Source: PSRF01 sp051000815
GTDB lineage: Bacteria > Acidobacteriota > Blastocatellia > Pyrinomonadales > Pyrinomonadaceae
Assembly (NCBI GenBank): GCA_051000815.1
Contig: JBPCNX010000082.1
Coordinates: 1 to 64,000 of the forward strand
Direction of reading: 5' to 3'
Length of the DNA: 64,000 nucleotides
The notes under the pieces are model-generated. The model saw only the letters and a program-made list of their open reading frames with translations, was not told where the DNA came from and did no database searches. Below are positions 1-8,687 of the stretch, piece by piece. Position 1 is the stretch's first letter; the number at the start of each line of letters is the position of its first letter. The position numbers were made by a program, and so were the translations under genes.

Positions 1-162
1 CGCCCGCAATGAGCGCGAAGCGCGAAAAAGATTCTTGAAGGTCGCGCCTGACGCGCCGTGCGGGCGGGACGCCCGCGAACCCAGTATCCATGCGGTCCCA
101 ATTTGCGCGGCCGAATCGAATTCGCGTCTTGGAACCTGAAACTTGCGACCCAAGGCCTGGGC
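1..162. other. Intergenic edge with GC-rich inverted repeat
   Basis: No gene is supported here. The stretch lies downstream of the minus-strand permease and is cut by the window edge. It holds GC-rich repeat-like sequence: a GCGGGCGGGACGCCCGCG palindrome around 60-77, and a CGCCCGC at the very start that may be part of the same element. The short plus-strand reading frames across it look like chance. Confidence 0.5.
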
Positions 163-1404
163 CTACTCCCAACGGAGCGCTTCGATCGGATCCAGACGCG
201 CAGCCTTCCACGCCGGCCAGAGCCCAAAAACGATTCCGACGGCAGCCGAAATCCCGATCCCCATGGCTATCGCCCAAAGAGGTACAAAAGCGGGAAGCGG
301 TGAGTATCGGTTCATGAGCAGGCTCGCAATCTCGCCCACAATCAATCCGGCGAGGCCTCCAATCGCCGTTAAGACCACGGCTTCGATTAGAAACTGAGAG
401 AGGATATTGAATTTCGTGGCGCCTACCGCCTTGCGAATCCCGATCTCCTTGGTCCGCTCCGTTACTGAAACCAACATGATGTTCATCACGCCGATGCCGC
501 CGATCATCAGCGCCACGAAAGAAATTGCAGTCAGCACGAGTGCCGTGGCGCCGGTAAGCTGGTTGTAAACGTCGAGTAAGGAGTCCTGCGAAGAGATGCC
601 AAAATTGTTGGGAGCGTTTGGCGGAACGCGCCGCCGCCGGCGCAGAATGTCAGTCATCTCGTCGATAGCTGACTTCACCTCGGCCCGCGACTGCGGACGG
701 ACGATGATGAAAAACACAACTTCGGGAAAGGGACGGTCGGGATAGTACTTGTCGAACGTGGAGATGGGCATAAAGATCGAGTTGTCACGAGACTGCCCAA
801 AGAAATTGCCGAGCGGCTCCATAACCCCGATTACCCGATAGGGATTTCCGTTGATCCTGATTTCCTTATCGACAGCGTTCTCATAAGGAAAGAGTGCGCG
901 CATCACGTCAACGCCGAGCACGCAAACATTTGCGCGGTCCTGCATATCTACGTCGCCGATGAAGCGTCCGCTGGCTATATACTGCGAATGAACGAACTCA
1001 TAGTAAGGCGTCACGCCAAAGAGAATGGGCGTGTCTGTTTGTTTGTCCTGGTAACGCGCTGTCGCGGCAATCATGCGGTGAATAGGGGAGACACCGGCGA
1101 TTGAGGGTGCGTCGCGTCTCAGGGCCTCGGCATCTTCCATCGTCAGATCTTTCCGATGGATCTCCTCGGGCCCGGGCGGGCGCCCGAAGCTGGGTTCAAA
1201 CTTTGAAACGAAGATCGTGTTGGAACCGAGCGACTCGATCTGGTCGGCAAAGGCCCGATTTAGACCCTGGATGATCGAGACCATGAAGATGATGGTGACG
1301 ACGCCGACGCTCACCCCAAGGATCGTTAGAGACGAACGAAGCTTATTGGTCCGCAAGGTGTCGAGGGCCATGAAGGCGGATTCTTTAACGTCGTCAAATC
1401 GCAT
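163..1404 (-). CDS. MacB/FtsX-type ABC transporter permease (first of two)
   Basis: This 413-residue inner-membrane permease belongs to the MacB/FtsX family, which couples cytoplasmic ATP hydrolysis to mechanical movement of a periplasmic domain during export. A short cytoplasmic N-terminus precedes TM1 (about residues 24-46). A large periplasmic MacB-type core follows, then three C-terminal membrane segments from about residue 290. The family hallmark VTERTKEIGIRKAVGA follows TM2, and the C-terminus PAWKAARLDPIEALRWE is the classic ending. It is the last gene of a minus-strand adaptor-ATPase-permease-permease set. MacB normally carries its ATPase fused; here the ATPase is separate. No strong ribosome binding site precedes the ATG. 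The exported substrate cannot be deduced. Confidence 0.9.
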   Translation of the reverse strand: MRFDDVKESAFMALDTLRTNKLRSSLTILGVSVGVVTIIFMVSIIQGLNRAFADQIESLGSNTIFVSKFEPSFGRPPGPEEIHRKDLTMEDAEALRRDAPSIAGVSPIHRMIAATARYQDKQTDTPILFGVTPYYEFVHSQYIASGRFIGDVDMQDRANVCVLGVDVMRALFPYENAVDKEIRINGNPYRVIGVMEPLGNFFGQSRDNSIFMPISTFDKYYPDRPFPEVVFFIIVRPQSRAEVKSAIDEMTDILRRRRRVPPNAPNNFGISSQDSLLDVYNQLTGATALVLTAISFVALMIGGIGVMNIMLVSVTERTKEIGIRKAVGATKFNILSQFLIEAVVLTAIGGLAGLIVGEIASLLMNRYSPLPAFVPLWAIAMGIGISAAVGIVFGLWPAWKAARLDPIEALRWE

Positions 1405-1419
1405 AAGGTAATTTGCTCA

Positions 1420-1529
1420 TCCGCAGATTTCGCAGATTACGCAGATTCAAACCAAATAACTCAGCGGGCCGGTCCCCGGTCTTCCGATGTCTCTTCCCTA
1501 ATCTGCGAAATCTACGAAATCTGTGGATA
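1420..1529. repeat. Inverted repeat built of CGCAGATT units
   Basis: The left arm (1420-1448) contains CGCAGATT three times at 9-base spacing. The right arm (1499-1529) contains the complementary series ending AATCTGTGG. The arms flank about 50 bases, so the gap between the two permease genes can fold into a long hairpin. The same style of repeat occurs at 33601-33691. Confidence 0.7.
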
Positions 1530-1554
1530 AGACCGATCGGCTATCGCCAATCTT

Positions 1555-2919
1555 TCATTCCGCTCGCAGTGCCTCAATCGGATCCAGTTTGGCCGCACGC
1601 CAGGCCGGCCAGAGACCGCTGATGATTCCTACCACTGACGAAACACCAACTCCCAGCACAGCAGATGCGACACTCACTAACAGTGGAAATCCGATCAAAG
1701 TTGAAATGACATAAGCCAAGCCAAATCCCGTCGCGACTCCAAGGGCGCCGCCGATTGCCGTGACAGTAACCGCCTCTATCAAAAACTGCGCAAGAATGTC
1801 TTTTCGTCGGGCCCCAATTGCTTTGCGAATTCCGATCTCCTTCGTACGCTCGGTCACAGACACTAGCATGATGTTCATCACAACAATGCCGCCGACTACA
1901 AGCGAAATCGCGGCCACGCCAATCGTGACAATGTAGATATTGGAGGTCGCCTGGCCATACAGGTCGAGAAACACGTCCTGGGTTTCCAGCGAGAATCCTT
2001 CATCGCCATCGTCGCCAAAAATCTTTCCCCGGCGGTTAAGCATGATTGTCCGCACCTGATCTTCCGCCGCTTCCAGTTGTTCTGCTGTGGGAACCTGGAT
2101 AAAAGTGATGATTGAGCTCCGCGCTCCGAAAGATTGTTGGTAAGCCGAGTAGGGAATGTAGACAACGTTGTCGCGAGAGAAACCAAAAATCGACCCGAGT
2201 GGTTCCAGCACGCCAATGATAGTGTAGGGGCGGCCCGCAATGCGGATCTCCTTGCCGACTGCCCGGTCAGCCGGAGCGTCACCAAAGAGATTTTTTAGAA
2301 TGTCGGGCCCGACCACACTGACCGACCGTCCCGAATCACCCTCGCCCTCAGTCCAAATCCGTCCGGCATCGATCGTGACTCCGTCAATCTCGAACATACT
2401 GGTCGGGGTGACGCCCCGAACCCGGACACTGTCGGCTTTTTGATCGGCGTGCTTGACGGTCTCAAAAGCATTCGCGGCCACACCAACGCGCCAACACGCA
2501 GTACAAAGCCGCGCGATTGCTGCCGCATCTTCGTGAGTGACATCTTTCCGCTTGTTGAAGGTGATGAACTCTTCGCGCGACTTGATAATCTGAGGTTTCT
2601 TGGAAACCGTGAAAACGGTGGAACCTTGGGACGAGAAGGTCTGGGCCACCGTCTTATCAAGCCCTTTGATGATCGTGACTACGGCGATCACCGCAGTGAC
2701 CCCGACAACGATTCCCAACAGTGTGAGCGCAGTGCGAAGCTTATTGGTGCGCAGGCTGGATGTTGCTACAAGGAAGGCTTCCCAGAGGGCAGTAAGACGA
2801 AAGAACCGAAGTGAACGCGGCTTCTGCCTGAACGATGGTTGCCGTCCAGATCCAAACCGCGTAAGTAAGGCCGGCATCATTTCACGTGACTTGATCTCAT
2901 CGGGCTGATCGCGTCTCAT
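1555..2919 (-). CDS. MacB/FtsX-type ABC transporter permease (second of two)
   Basis: This 454-residue permease is paralogous to the one ending at 163. It has a long basic N-terminal extension, TM1 around residues 62-86 (after SSLRTNKLRTALTLLG), a periplasmic MacB core, and three C-terminal membrane helices. The family motif VTERTKEIGIRKAIGA and the ending PAWRAAKLDPIEALRAE are present. The periplasmic domains of the two permeases differ clearly, so the working transporter may be a heterodimer rather than a MacB homodimer. The extension could mean translation begins later, for example at the MM pair at residues 14-15; the sequence does not decide this. The ATPase gene ends about 35 bases upstream, consistent with one operon. 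Confidence 0.9.
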   Translation of the reverse strand: MRRDQPDEIKSREMMPALLTRFGSGRQPSFRQKPRSLRFFRLTALWEAFLVATSSLRTNKLRTALTLLGIVVGVTAVIAVVTIIKGLDKTVAQTFSSQGSTVFTVSKKPQIIKSREEFITFNKRKDVTHEDAAAIARLCTACWRVGVAANAFETVKHADQKADSVRVRGVTPTSMFEIDGVTIDAGRIWTEGEGDSGRSVSVVGPDILKNLFGDAPADRAVGKEIRIAGRPYTIIGVLEPLGSIFGFSRDNVVYIPYSAYQQSFGARSSIITFIQVPTAEQLEAAEDQVRTIMLNRRGKIFGDDGDEGFSLETQDVFLDLYGQATSNIYIVTIGVAAISLVVGGIVVMNIMLVSVTERTKEIGIRKAIGARRKDILAQFLIEAVTVTAIGGALGVATGFGLAYVISTLIGFPLLVSVASAVLGVGVSSVVGIISGLWPAWRAAKLDPIEALRAE

Positions 2920-2953
2920 CAGAGCTCTTCTGCTCCAATCGTCACCCCGGTGC

Positions 2954-3709
2954 TTATCTGATCTTTTCGTCTTTTTCGATCAGTCCGTCACGAATTGAAA
3001 GTATTCTGTGAGCGCGTGCAGCGATGTCGTGTTCGTGGGTGACGACGATAATCGTATTGCCTTCAGCATGCAGGCGCTCAAAGAGATCCATAATCTCCCT
3101 ACTTGTGTGGGTGTCGAGCGCGCCGGTCGGTTCGTCGGCCAGCAGAATTGAAGGGTGATTCACCAGCGCTCGAGCGATGGCCACGCGCTGTCGTTGTCCG
3201 CCGGAGAGTTCATTCGGCCTGTGCATCATGCGATCTGTGAGATCGACCGCGCCAAGCGCCTGTTTGGCCATCTCATGGCGCTGCGAGGAGGAGACGCCTC
3301 CGTAAATCAGGGGCAGCTCGACGTTGTGCAACGCAGTGGCGCGCGCAAGGAGATTGAAGGTCTGAAAAACGAAGCCGACTTCCTGATTGCGGATGCGCGC
3401 CAGCTCGTCATCGTCCATCTCCGACACATTCTTGCTGTTCAGCCAATACTCGCCTTTTGAGGGTGTATCGAGACAGCCAATCAAATTCATCAACGTGGAC
3501 TTGCCCGAACCTGAGGGGCCGATGATCGCGATGTATTCGCCTTTGTGGACCTCAAAGGAAACACCGTGAAGCGCGTGAACCTGTTCGGTTCCCATTTGAT
3601 AAGTCTTCCAGATGTCGCGCATCGCGATCAGCACAGTAGGATCGCTCCTAACCTGCTCACCATGCTGCACGATTGGTTCTGCCATGGAAGTTAGTGTGGC
3701 GTCGCTCAT
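2954..3709 (-). CDS. ABC transporter ATP-binding protein (MacB/LolD type)
   Basis: This 251-residue cytoplasmic ATPase powers the two permeases. It has Walker A GPSGSGKST (residues 64-72), a Q-loop glutamine (116), the signature LSGGQ (168-172), Walker B ILLADEP (188-194) and the H-loop histidine (225). The DDDELARIRNQEVGFVFQ region is typical of the LolD/MacB subfamily that serves FtsX-like permeases. Its ATG overlaps the stop of the adaptor gene by one base (TAATG), so the two are probably translationally coupled. The N-terminus is about 25 residues longer than usual, and translation may start at the methionine at residue 9. Confidence 0.93.
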   Translation of the reverse strand: MSDATLTSMAEPIVQHGEQVRSDPTVLIAMRDIWKTYQMGTEQVHALHGVSFEVHKGEYIAIIGPSGSGKSTLMNLIGCLDTPSKGEYWLNSKNVSEMDDDELARIRNQEVGFVFQTFNLLARATALHNVELPLIYGGVSSSQRHEMAKQALGAVDLTDRMMHRPNELSGGQRQRVAIARALVNHPSILLADEPTGALDTHTSREIMDLFERLHAEGNTIIVVTHEHDIAARAHRILSIRDGLIEKDEKIR

Positions 3710-5223
3710 TAACTGGCCTCGTTTGCGTTAGCGCCCGGCTTCTTCGTCTGGCGCTTTACGGACATTCCGTCTTTGAGTGTCTTGAGCACGCGGCTGGGAC
3801 CACGAACGATTTCCATGTCGGCTTGCACGCCGCTGGTGATTTCAATATCCGCTTCGCCGGTGATTCCGGTCGTCACTTCGATGAACCTCACTTTCGTGCC
3901 CTCAATCACGTAAACGCCTTTAAGATTCTTCGGCTTCTCGCCTGAGGGCGGGTTCGCGACTGTACCAGCGACCGTAGCCGAGGGGGATGGAGACGCATTT
4001 GGCGCTTTCTCAACGATGGCTTCGAGGGGGACAGCGACCACGTTATTCTTTACCTTCGTGGTAATCGTCGCCGTGGCGCTCATGCCGGGACGAAGACCGT
4101 TGCGAATCTCATCCGGCATTTCCTTCAGTTCCACGGTCACCTTGAATTCCTTCGCTTCCTGCACGTTCACTCGCGCCGAGAGACCACCCTGCGTATCGGA
4201 TTTGGAAACAGCCAAAGGATTCTTCTGCGTCACAACCCCCTGAATCTCCTTTTCCCCCAGCGCATCGACCTTGACCTTTACTGGCTGACCGACTTCCACG
4301 TTGGAAATTTCTGTTTCGTCAACGTTGACCTCGACATTGATCGTTGACATGTCCGCAATCGTCATCAGGGAAGTTGTTGAGAGACCGGCGACGGCGAATT
4401 CACCGACCCGTGCAGGAATATCGGCAATCACTCCATTCAACGGTGAAAGCTGCGTTGCTTTTGAACGCTGGCTCGACTGGCCGCGCAATAGCGCCTGTTG
4501 CTGGCTGGCCCGCATTTCAGACGATTTGATTCCAGTGCGCGCGTCTCCCACCGCAATTCGTTGTTGGTTGGCGCGCTCCTGAGCTTCCTTAACTGAAATC
4601 TTCTGCGACTCGAGATTAGCCCTGGCAGTTTCCAGCGCAATCCTGGACTGATCGAGAAGATCGCGCGCGGCGTCGTATTCAGAACGCGAAGACACACCTG
4701 CTTCGATCAAATCCGCATTGCGTTTGAGTTCGCGTTGCGCCGTGTTCAGATCGACCTGCGCGCGTTCCACGGAGTTTTGTACGGCAACTAATTGTTGCCT
4801 TGCCTGGGCAACAGCAGCTTCAGCGACGACAAGACCCTGTTGTGCGGAGGAGACTGCATTACGAGCGGACTGTACATCGTTAAGAGAGGCTTGCGCGGCC
4901 GCCCATTGTGCTTCCTGATTCGATTGTAATTGCGTGGGATCGATACGAACGAGTGGCTTGCCCAGGGTCACCTGGTCGCCGGCGTTTACGTAAATCTCTT
5001 CAATACGACCCTGCACCTCGCTCGTGAGCTTGATGTAACGAATCGGGCGAACTTCACCTGAAGCAGTCACCGTCTGGCGCAGTTCAGGTCTGACGTCGAT
5101 CTTTATTGTAGTTACCTCAGCCTCTTCTTTGCGGGTGGCAAAGACGCTGATGATAATAACCACCGCCAACAAAGCCACGGCTGAGACTGCAATGATGATC
5201 TTCTTCTTCCGACTTAAAGCCAT
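3709..5223 (-). CDS. MacA-like periplasmic adaptor (HlyD/RND-type membrane fusion protein)
   Basis: This 504-residue protein is the periplasmic adaptor of the tripartite exporter, linking the inner-membrane permeases to an outer-membrane channel. One N-terminal membrane anchor (about residues 9-28) is followed by the first half of the barrel-sandwich domain (GRIEEIYVNAGDQVTLGKPL, about 71-90). A long Ala/Gln/Glu-rich alpha-hairpin follows (about 105-255), then the second lipoyl half and the beta-barrel (NVEVNVDETEISNVEVGQPV). A Ser/Pro-rich insert (NASPSPSATVAG, about 405-425) lies in the membrane-proximal domain and is unusual for MacA. It is the first gene of the minus-strand operon. No outer-membrane TolC-like gene is present in the window. 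Confidence 0.9.
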   Translation of the reverse strand: MALSRKKKIIIAVSAVALLAVVIIISVFATRKEEAEVTTIKIDVRPELRQTVTASGEVRPIRYIKLTSEVQGRIEEIYVNAGDQVTLGKPLVRIDPTQLQSNQEAQWAAAQASLNDVQSARNAVSSAQQGLVVAEAAVAQARQQLVAVQNSVERAQVDLNTAQRELKRNADLIEAGVSSRSEYDAARDLLDQSRIALETARANLESQKISVKEAQERANQQRIAVGDARTGIKSSEMRASQQQALLRGQSSQRSKATQLSPLNGVIADIPARVGEFAVAGLSTTSLMTIADMSTINVEVNVDETEISNVEVGQPVKVKVDALGEKEIQGVVTQKNPLAVSKSDTQGGLSARVNVQEAKEFKVTVELKEMPDEIRNGLRPGMSATATITTKVKNNVVAVPLEAIVEKAPNASPSPSATVAGTVANPPSGEKPKNLKGVYVIEGTKVRFIEVTTGITGEADIEITSGVQADMEIVRGPSRVLKTLKDGMSVKRQTKKPGANANEAS

Positions 5224-5601
5224 GATTTAATCCTTCTACCAGATTGTTTTAGTTAGATTGCGCATCGAAACGAATATTTGCCCGGACATCACAAATCCGG
5301 GTTCGAGAAGCATTTACGTCAGAAAACACGAAACAGTTTCATTTATGAGCATTTATCCAGACCTGGCCGGAGCTGGAACTGAGGGCGCGCTTTCGGCCAG
5401 ACGCCCAGCCTGAACCCAGCCTTTGCGGAATACCTGAAGCAAAGGAATGCCTGATTTTCAGGACCAGGGAGACGATCCGCAAATGCACCTTTGACGACAC
5501 GAAACAGGGCGTCTGCAAATTCATGCGATTTCTGAATGTCTGTCGTGGCTGACGGCAGTCAAGACCTTAATCGAACAGGACGCACTGCGAAGAGCGACGC
5601 G
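5224..5601. other. Intergenic region between divergent exporter and FHA genes
   Basis: The gap between the divergent adaptor (minus) and FHA gene (plus) is about 485 bases, and no convincing gene lies in it. Two similar pieces, AACACGAAACAG (about 5323) and GACACGAAACAG (about 5497), suggest remnants of a short dispersed repeat. The promoter for the exporter operon must lie here, but I cannot place it confidently. Confidence 0.5.
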
Positions 5602-5631
5602 TTGGCGCGGCTGAGACTTTCGCGCTAGAAT
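5602..5631 (+). promoter_or_regulatory. Candidate sigma70-type promoter for the FHA/kinase cluster
   Basis: TTGGCG at 5602-5607 and TAGAAT at 5626-5631 are separated by 18 bases. They lie about 75 bases upstream of the ATG of the FHA gene, on the same strand. Both boxes are one or two mismatches from the housekeeping consensus. Confidence 0.4.
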
Positions 5632-5708
5632 ATTCGCGTTTAACCAATCGACTGGCTTCAAGTTGTGAATATCCACCTGCTACTGCCAGGCCCAGGATCG
5701 CCGAATCG

Positions 5709-6272
5709 ATGATTAGTTGTGAAAGGTGCAAAACCGAGAACATTGAGGGGGCGCAGTATTGCGACGAGTGCGGCGCTCCCCTCAGGCCAAACGTCCGTCC
5801 TTCCTCGCCCGGCGCGAGTGGATTGCGGGCTGAACCCGACGGCCAAAATGGATCTCATGCCTTGAGCAAGCAACCCGAATTTGCTTCAAATTCCGGAGCG
5901 GGGATCAATTTCTCACCAGCTATGGGCAGCAGGACCAAGCCGCATGCATGGCTGCTCCTTGAACGCGGGCGCTCGATTGGTAAGAAGTTTATGCTCAGCA
6001 ACGTTGAGTCTCAGATTGGTCGGTGGGACGCAGACGGCGGTATCTTTCCTGATGTTGACCTCGATTCAGACGACCCGGAAGCGAAAGTCTCCAGGCGGCA
6101 TGCCCGCATCACGTTGCAGGACGGACAGTATTTTCTTGAAGATCAGGGCTCCACGAATGGGACGTTTGTTAACCGCGGGAGAAGATTAGAACCCGGCCAG
6201 CGTCACCCTTTGAAGGATGGCGACGAGATTATCGTGGGAAAGACTTTTCTGCGATTCCACATCACCAAATAG
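5709..6272 (+). CDS. Zinc-ribbon and FHA-domain protein
   Basis: This 187-residue cytoplasmic protein starts with a four-cysteine zinc ribbon (C4, C7, C18, C21). A variable linker leads to a C-terminal FHA domain (about residues 90-187) that should bind phosphothreonine peptides. The FHA hallmarks are visible: IGRWD, SRRHARI and STNGTFVN. The FHA region carries an acidic insert (GIFPDVDLDSDDPEAK) that is almost the same as one in the kinase gene immediately downstream, so the two probably share ancestry. It is the first gene of a plus-strand signalling cluster and lies 13 bases before the kinase start. A role as phospho-dependent partner or substrate of that kinase is an inference. Confidence 0.88.
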   Translation: MISCERCKTENIEGAQYCDECGAPLRPNVRPSSPGASGLRAEPDGQNGSHALSKQPEFASNSGAGINFSPAMGSRTKPHAWLLLERGRSIGKKFMLSNVESQIGRWDADGGIFPDVDLDSDDPEAKVSRRHARITLQDGQYFLEDQGSTNGTFVNRGRRLEPGQRHPLKDGDEIIVGKTFLRFHITK

Positions 6273-6285
6273 TGGACTGTGATTG

Positions 6286-8007
6286 ATGGCTAAATGTGTT
6301 GAATGTGGAACGGCGTTGCGCGCTGGTGAGGGTTTCTGCGGCGGCTGCGGAACCAAACAACCAGCGCTTGCGGAGCCTCCAGCAAGCATCGCCAATCTTG
6401 AAATGGGCGGCGAGTATGAACAAGTGACTTTGGACAACGTAGTGGCAGAAAAGCCGAACAAACAAACTGGCGAATTGAGCAAGGCCGCGGCGGCAGACAG
6501 TAAATCCGAGAAACCCGTGCCGAGCCAAAGCGCAGACGAATCGAAAGCGATCTCGTCCGATTCGCTGGGCGGTTCGTCTACGGGCGATTTTCCCGCTGCC
6601 AACCCCACCACCGAACACCACAAGGGAACGACGGGCGGACATCAGCCGACGATTAAGCAACTGGAGCCAGGAACCGTCCTGACAAGTCGTTACGAGATTA
6701 CGCGGCGAATCGGCGGCGGCGGCATGGGCGCTGTCTATCTCGCCAAAGATCGTAACCTCGGAGACGCCCCGCGCGCTGTGAAGGAGATGGTCGAGGCTCA
6801 CCTCGATCCGTTACAGCATGAGAAGGCTATTGGCGACTTCAAACGCGAGTCGCTGTTATTGACGGCGCTTGAACATCCCTCCATTCCCACTATCTACGAC
6901 TACTTTTACGATGAGTCGCTGGGACGCTTCTACCTGGTGATGAAATACATTTCCGGGGGTGACCTGGCTTCACGTCTGCGCAACGCGCCCGGCGGCAGGA
7001 TTGACGAAAAGACAGTAACCGACTGGGGCATGCAGGTCGCGGACGTGCTGCAGTATCTTCATACGCGGCCGAAGCAAATAATCTATCGCGATCTCAAACC
7101 CGCAAACCTAATGATCGATGGCAACACGGGCAGGGTGATGTTGATTGATTTTGGCATCGCGCGCTGGGTGAAGCGGGAAGAGAAAGGAGTTACCGCAGTC
7201 GGTACGATGGGTTATGCGCCCCCGGAGCTTTTTGCCGGACGGGTTGAAACACGTTCCGACATTTACAGTCTGGGCGCAACCCTGTTTCATTTGTTGACTG
7301 GCGCCGATCCGCAGGATAACCCGCTGCTGATTTTCGATTTCGCCAAGAATCCCCGGCCACGTCAAATAGTGCCTTCGATTTCGAGTGAGTTTGAGCAGAT
7401 TTTGATGCGCGCGGTCGAATACAAACCGGAGGATCGTTTTCCGTCGGCCGGAGATTTACGAGACGCTTTAGCGAGTCATCTCGAGAACTTAATGGCCGGC
7501 CGGGTTAGTTACGGGATGCCCGCCCCGCAACTCGGCGGCGAAACGGTTCAGGTGCTGACCGTTTACTGCGGATTTTGTGGAGGCCGCATTGCCGCGGATG
7601 ATGTTTTCTGCGCCCACTGCGGCGCGCGTCAGCCGCTCGCAGGCGTCGGCGCCAGTGCGACTTTGCGTACGTCGCGGCCAACAGCGAAGCTGGTGGTGGC
7701 AGGTACAACTGAACTGGATGCGTCTTTCATTTTGAAGAAGGATAACAATCTCGTCGGGCGGGCTGATCCACATTCAAACATTTTTCCCGAGATCGATCTC
7801 TCGCGCTTCGATTTGGAGACCAAAGTCTCAAGACGGCACGCGCGGATTTGGCTAGAAGGAGAGACTTTTCTCGTTGAGGATCTTGGTTCGGTGAACGGAA
7901 CAGTACTCAACGATTCGGTCAGGCTGGCGCCGCGTCAGCCGCGAGTGTTGGATAGCGGAGACAAGCTCCGGCTCGGTGAAACTACACTTCATTTTCTTTT
8001 GGGTTGA
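6286..8007 (+). CDS. Serine/threonine protein kinase with two zinc ribbons and an FHA domain
   Basis: This soluble 573-residue kinase has this order: N-terminal zinc ribbon (C4, C7, C18, C21), a low-complexity linker, a Hanks-type kinase domain (about 136-395), a second zinc ribbon (CGFCGGRIAADDVFCAHCG, from about 428) and a C-terminal FHA domain (about 480-573). Kinase motifs are the glycine loop GGGGMGAVYLAK, YRDLKPANLM (catalytic D about 268), DFG (about 288-290) and GTMGYAPPE. The HRD motif is YRD. There is no membrane helix, unlike PknB/Stk kinases with PASTA domains, so the FHA and ribbons probably provide sensing or self-recognition. I chose ATG 6286 rather than the TTG one codon earlier. 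It sits between an FHA protein and an RDD protein. Confidence 0.93.
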   Translation: MAKCVECGTALRAGEGFCGGCGTKQPALAEPPASIANLEMGGEYEQVTLDNVVAEKPNKQTGELSKAAAADSKSEKPVPSQSADESKAISSDSLGGSSTGDFPAANPTTEHHKGTTGGHQPTIKQLEPGTVLTSRYEITRRIGGGGMGAVYLAKDRNLGDAPRAVKEMVEAHLDPLQHEKAIGDFKRESLLLTALEHPSIPTIYDYFYDESLGRFYLVMKYISGGDLASRLRNAPGGRIDEKTVTDWGMQVADVLQYLHTRPKQIIYRDLKPANLMIDGNTGRVMLIDFGIARWVKREEKGVTAVGTMGYAPPELFAGRVETRSDIYSLGATLFHLLTGADPQDNPLLIFDFAKNPRPRQIVPSISSEFEQILMRAVEYKPEDRFPSAGDLRDALASHLENLMAGRVSYGMPAPQLGGETVQVLTVYCGFCGGRIAADDVFCAHCGARQPLAGVGASATLRTSRPTAKLVVAGTTELDASFILKKDNNLVGRADPHSNIFPEIDLSRFDLETKVSRRHARIWLEGETFLVEDLGSVNGTVLNDSVRLAPRQPRVLDSGDKLRLGETTLHFLLG

Positions 8008-8055
8008 AAGCCGCCGGTTGCCAATCATAAAATCGCAGCCCACTGAAAGCACTAC

Positions 8056-8556
8056 ATGACTGCAAGAGTTGAACGAGCCGCAACCGGGCGGTCCGAGGTG
8101 ATAAAACGCCCGCGCAGACAACTAGTCGAGAGGCAGCCTGCGCCCTTCTCTTTGCGGTGCGGCGCTGTTTTGATCGACTATGTGCTCCTGGTTGGAATCG
8201 TCGCTTTTAGCACTATCGTTGCCCGGATGTTAGGTGGTGGTGCGCGTTCCGCCGGCAACTCCGCTGAAACTGTTGGACTGCTGATCGCCGTGGGCGCCGC
8301 AGTTCTCAATCTGGGAATAGCCCCAGGCCTGACAGGTCGCACGATCGGAAAGTGGGCGACCGGCTTGCGGATTGAACGACTTGACGGTGGCGAGCCGGGT
8401 ATTGGTGGAGCGCTACTGCGACATTTTGTGGGTTATCCCGTTTCCTTGCTGACGCTGGGCCTTGGTTTTCTGCTTGCTGCGTTGAGCACGAGGGGACGCG
8501 CTTTGCATGATTTGATTGCCGGCACAGTGGTGGTGCGGGATGCGCCACACTTTTAG
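8056..8556 (+). CDS. RDD-family membrane protein
   Basis: This 166-residue integral membrane protein of the RDD family begins with a basic stretch. It then has four hydrophobic segments: about 36-55 (CGAVLIDYVLLVGIVAFSTI), 74-92, 97-105 around the PGLTGRTIGKWATGLRI loop, and 128-146. The motif around RGRALHDLIAGTVVV near the C-terminus is characteristic of the family. RDD proteins are often small transport-like or accessory membrane proteins with poorly defined substrates. Placement between the kinase and the phosphatase suggests a membrane component of the same signalling unit, but this is inferred from position only. Confidence 0.85.
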   Translation: MTARVERAATGRSEVIKRPRRQLVERQPAPFSLRCGAVLIDYVLLVGIVAFSTIVARMLGGGARSAGNSAETVGLLIAVGAAVLNLGIAPGLTGRTIGKWATGLRIERLDGGEPGIGGALLRHFVGYPVSLLTLGLGFLLAALSTRGRALHDLIAGTVVVRDAPHF

Positions 8557-8566
8557 AATTTGATAG

Positions 8567-8672
8567 ATTTGAGATCTCAGATCTCAGAGCTCAGATCGGA
8601 AACCCGAGACCCGATACCCGACACCTGTCCTGAGTCCTGAGACTTGAATGTGAGATTAGAAACTTGAGATCT
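8567..8672. repeat. Intergenic 7-base tandem-unit repeat (TCAGATC / ACCCGAG type)
   Basis: The gap between the RDD gene and the phosphatase is built of degenerate 7-base units: TCAGATC, TCAGAGC, TCAGATC, then ACCCGAG, ACCCGAT, ACCCGAC, then CTGAGTC, CTGAGAC. It ends in GAAACTTGAGATCT, which can pair back to AGATCTCAG at the start. It contains the TTG at 8664 that would otherwise serve as a start for the next gene, supporting ATG 8688 as the true start. It belongs to the family reported in the findings. Confidence 0.75.
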
Positions 8673-8687
8673 GGACCCGTTGCAAAT

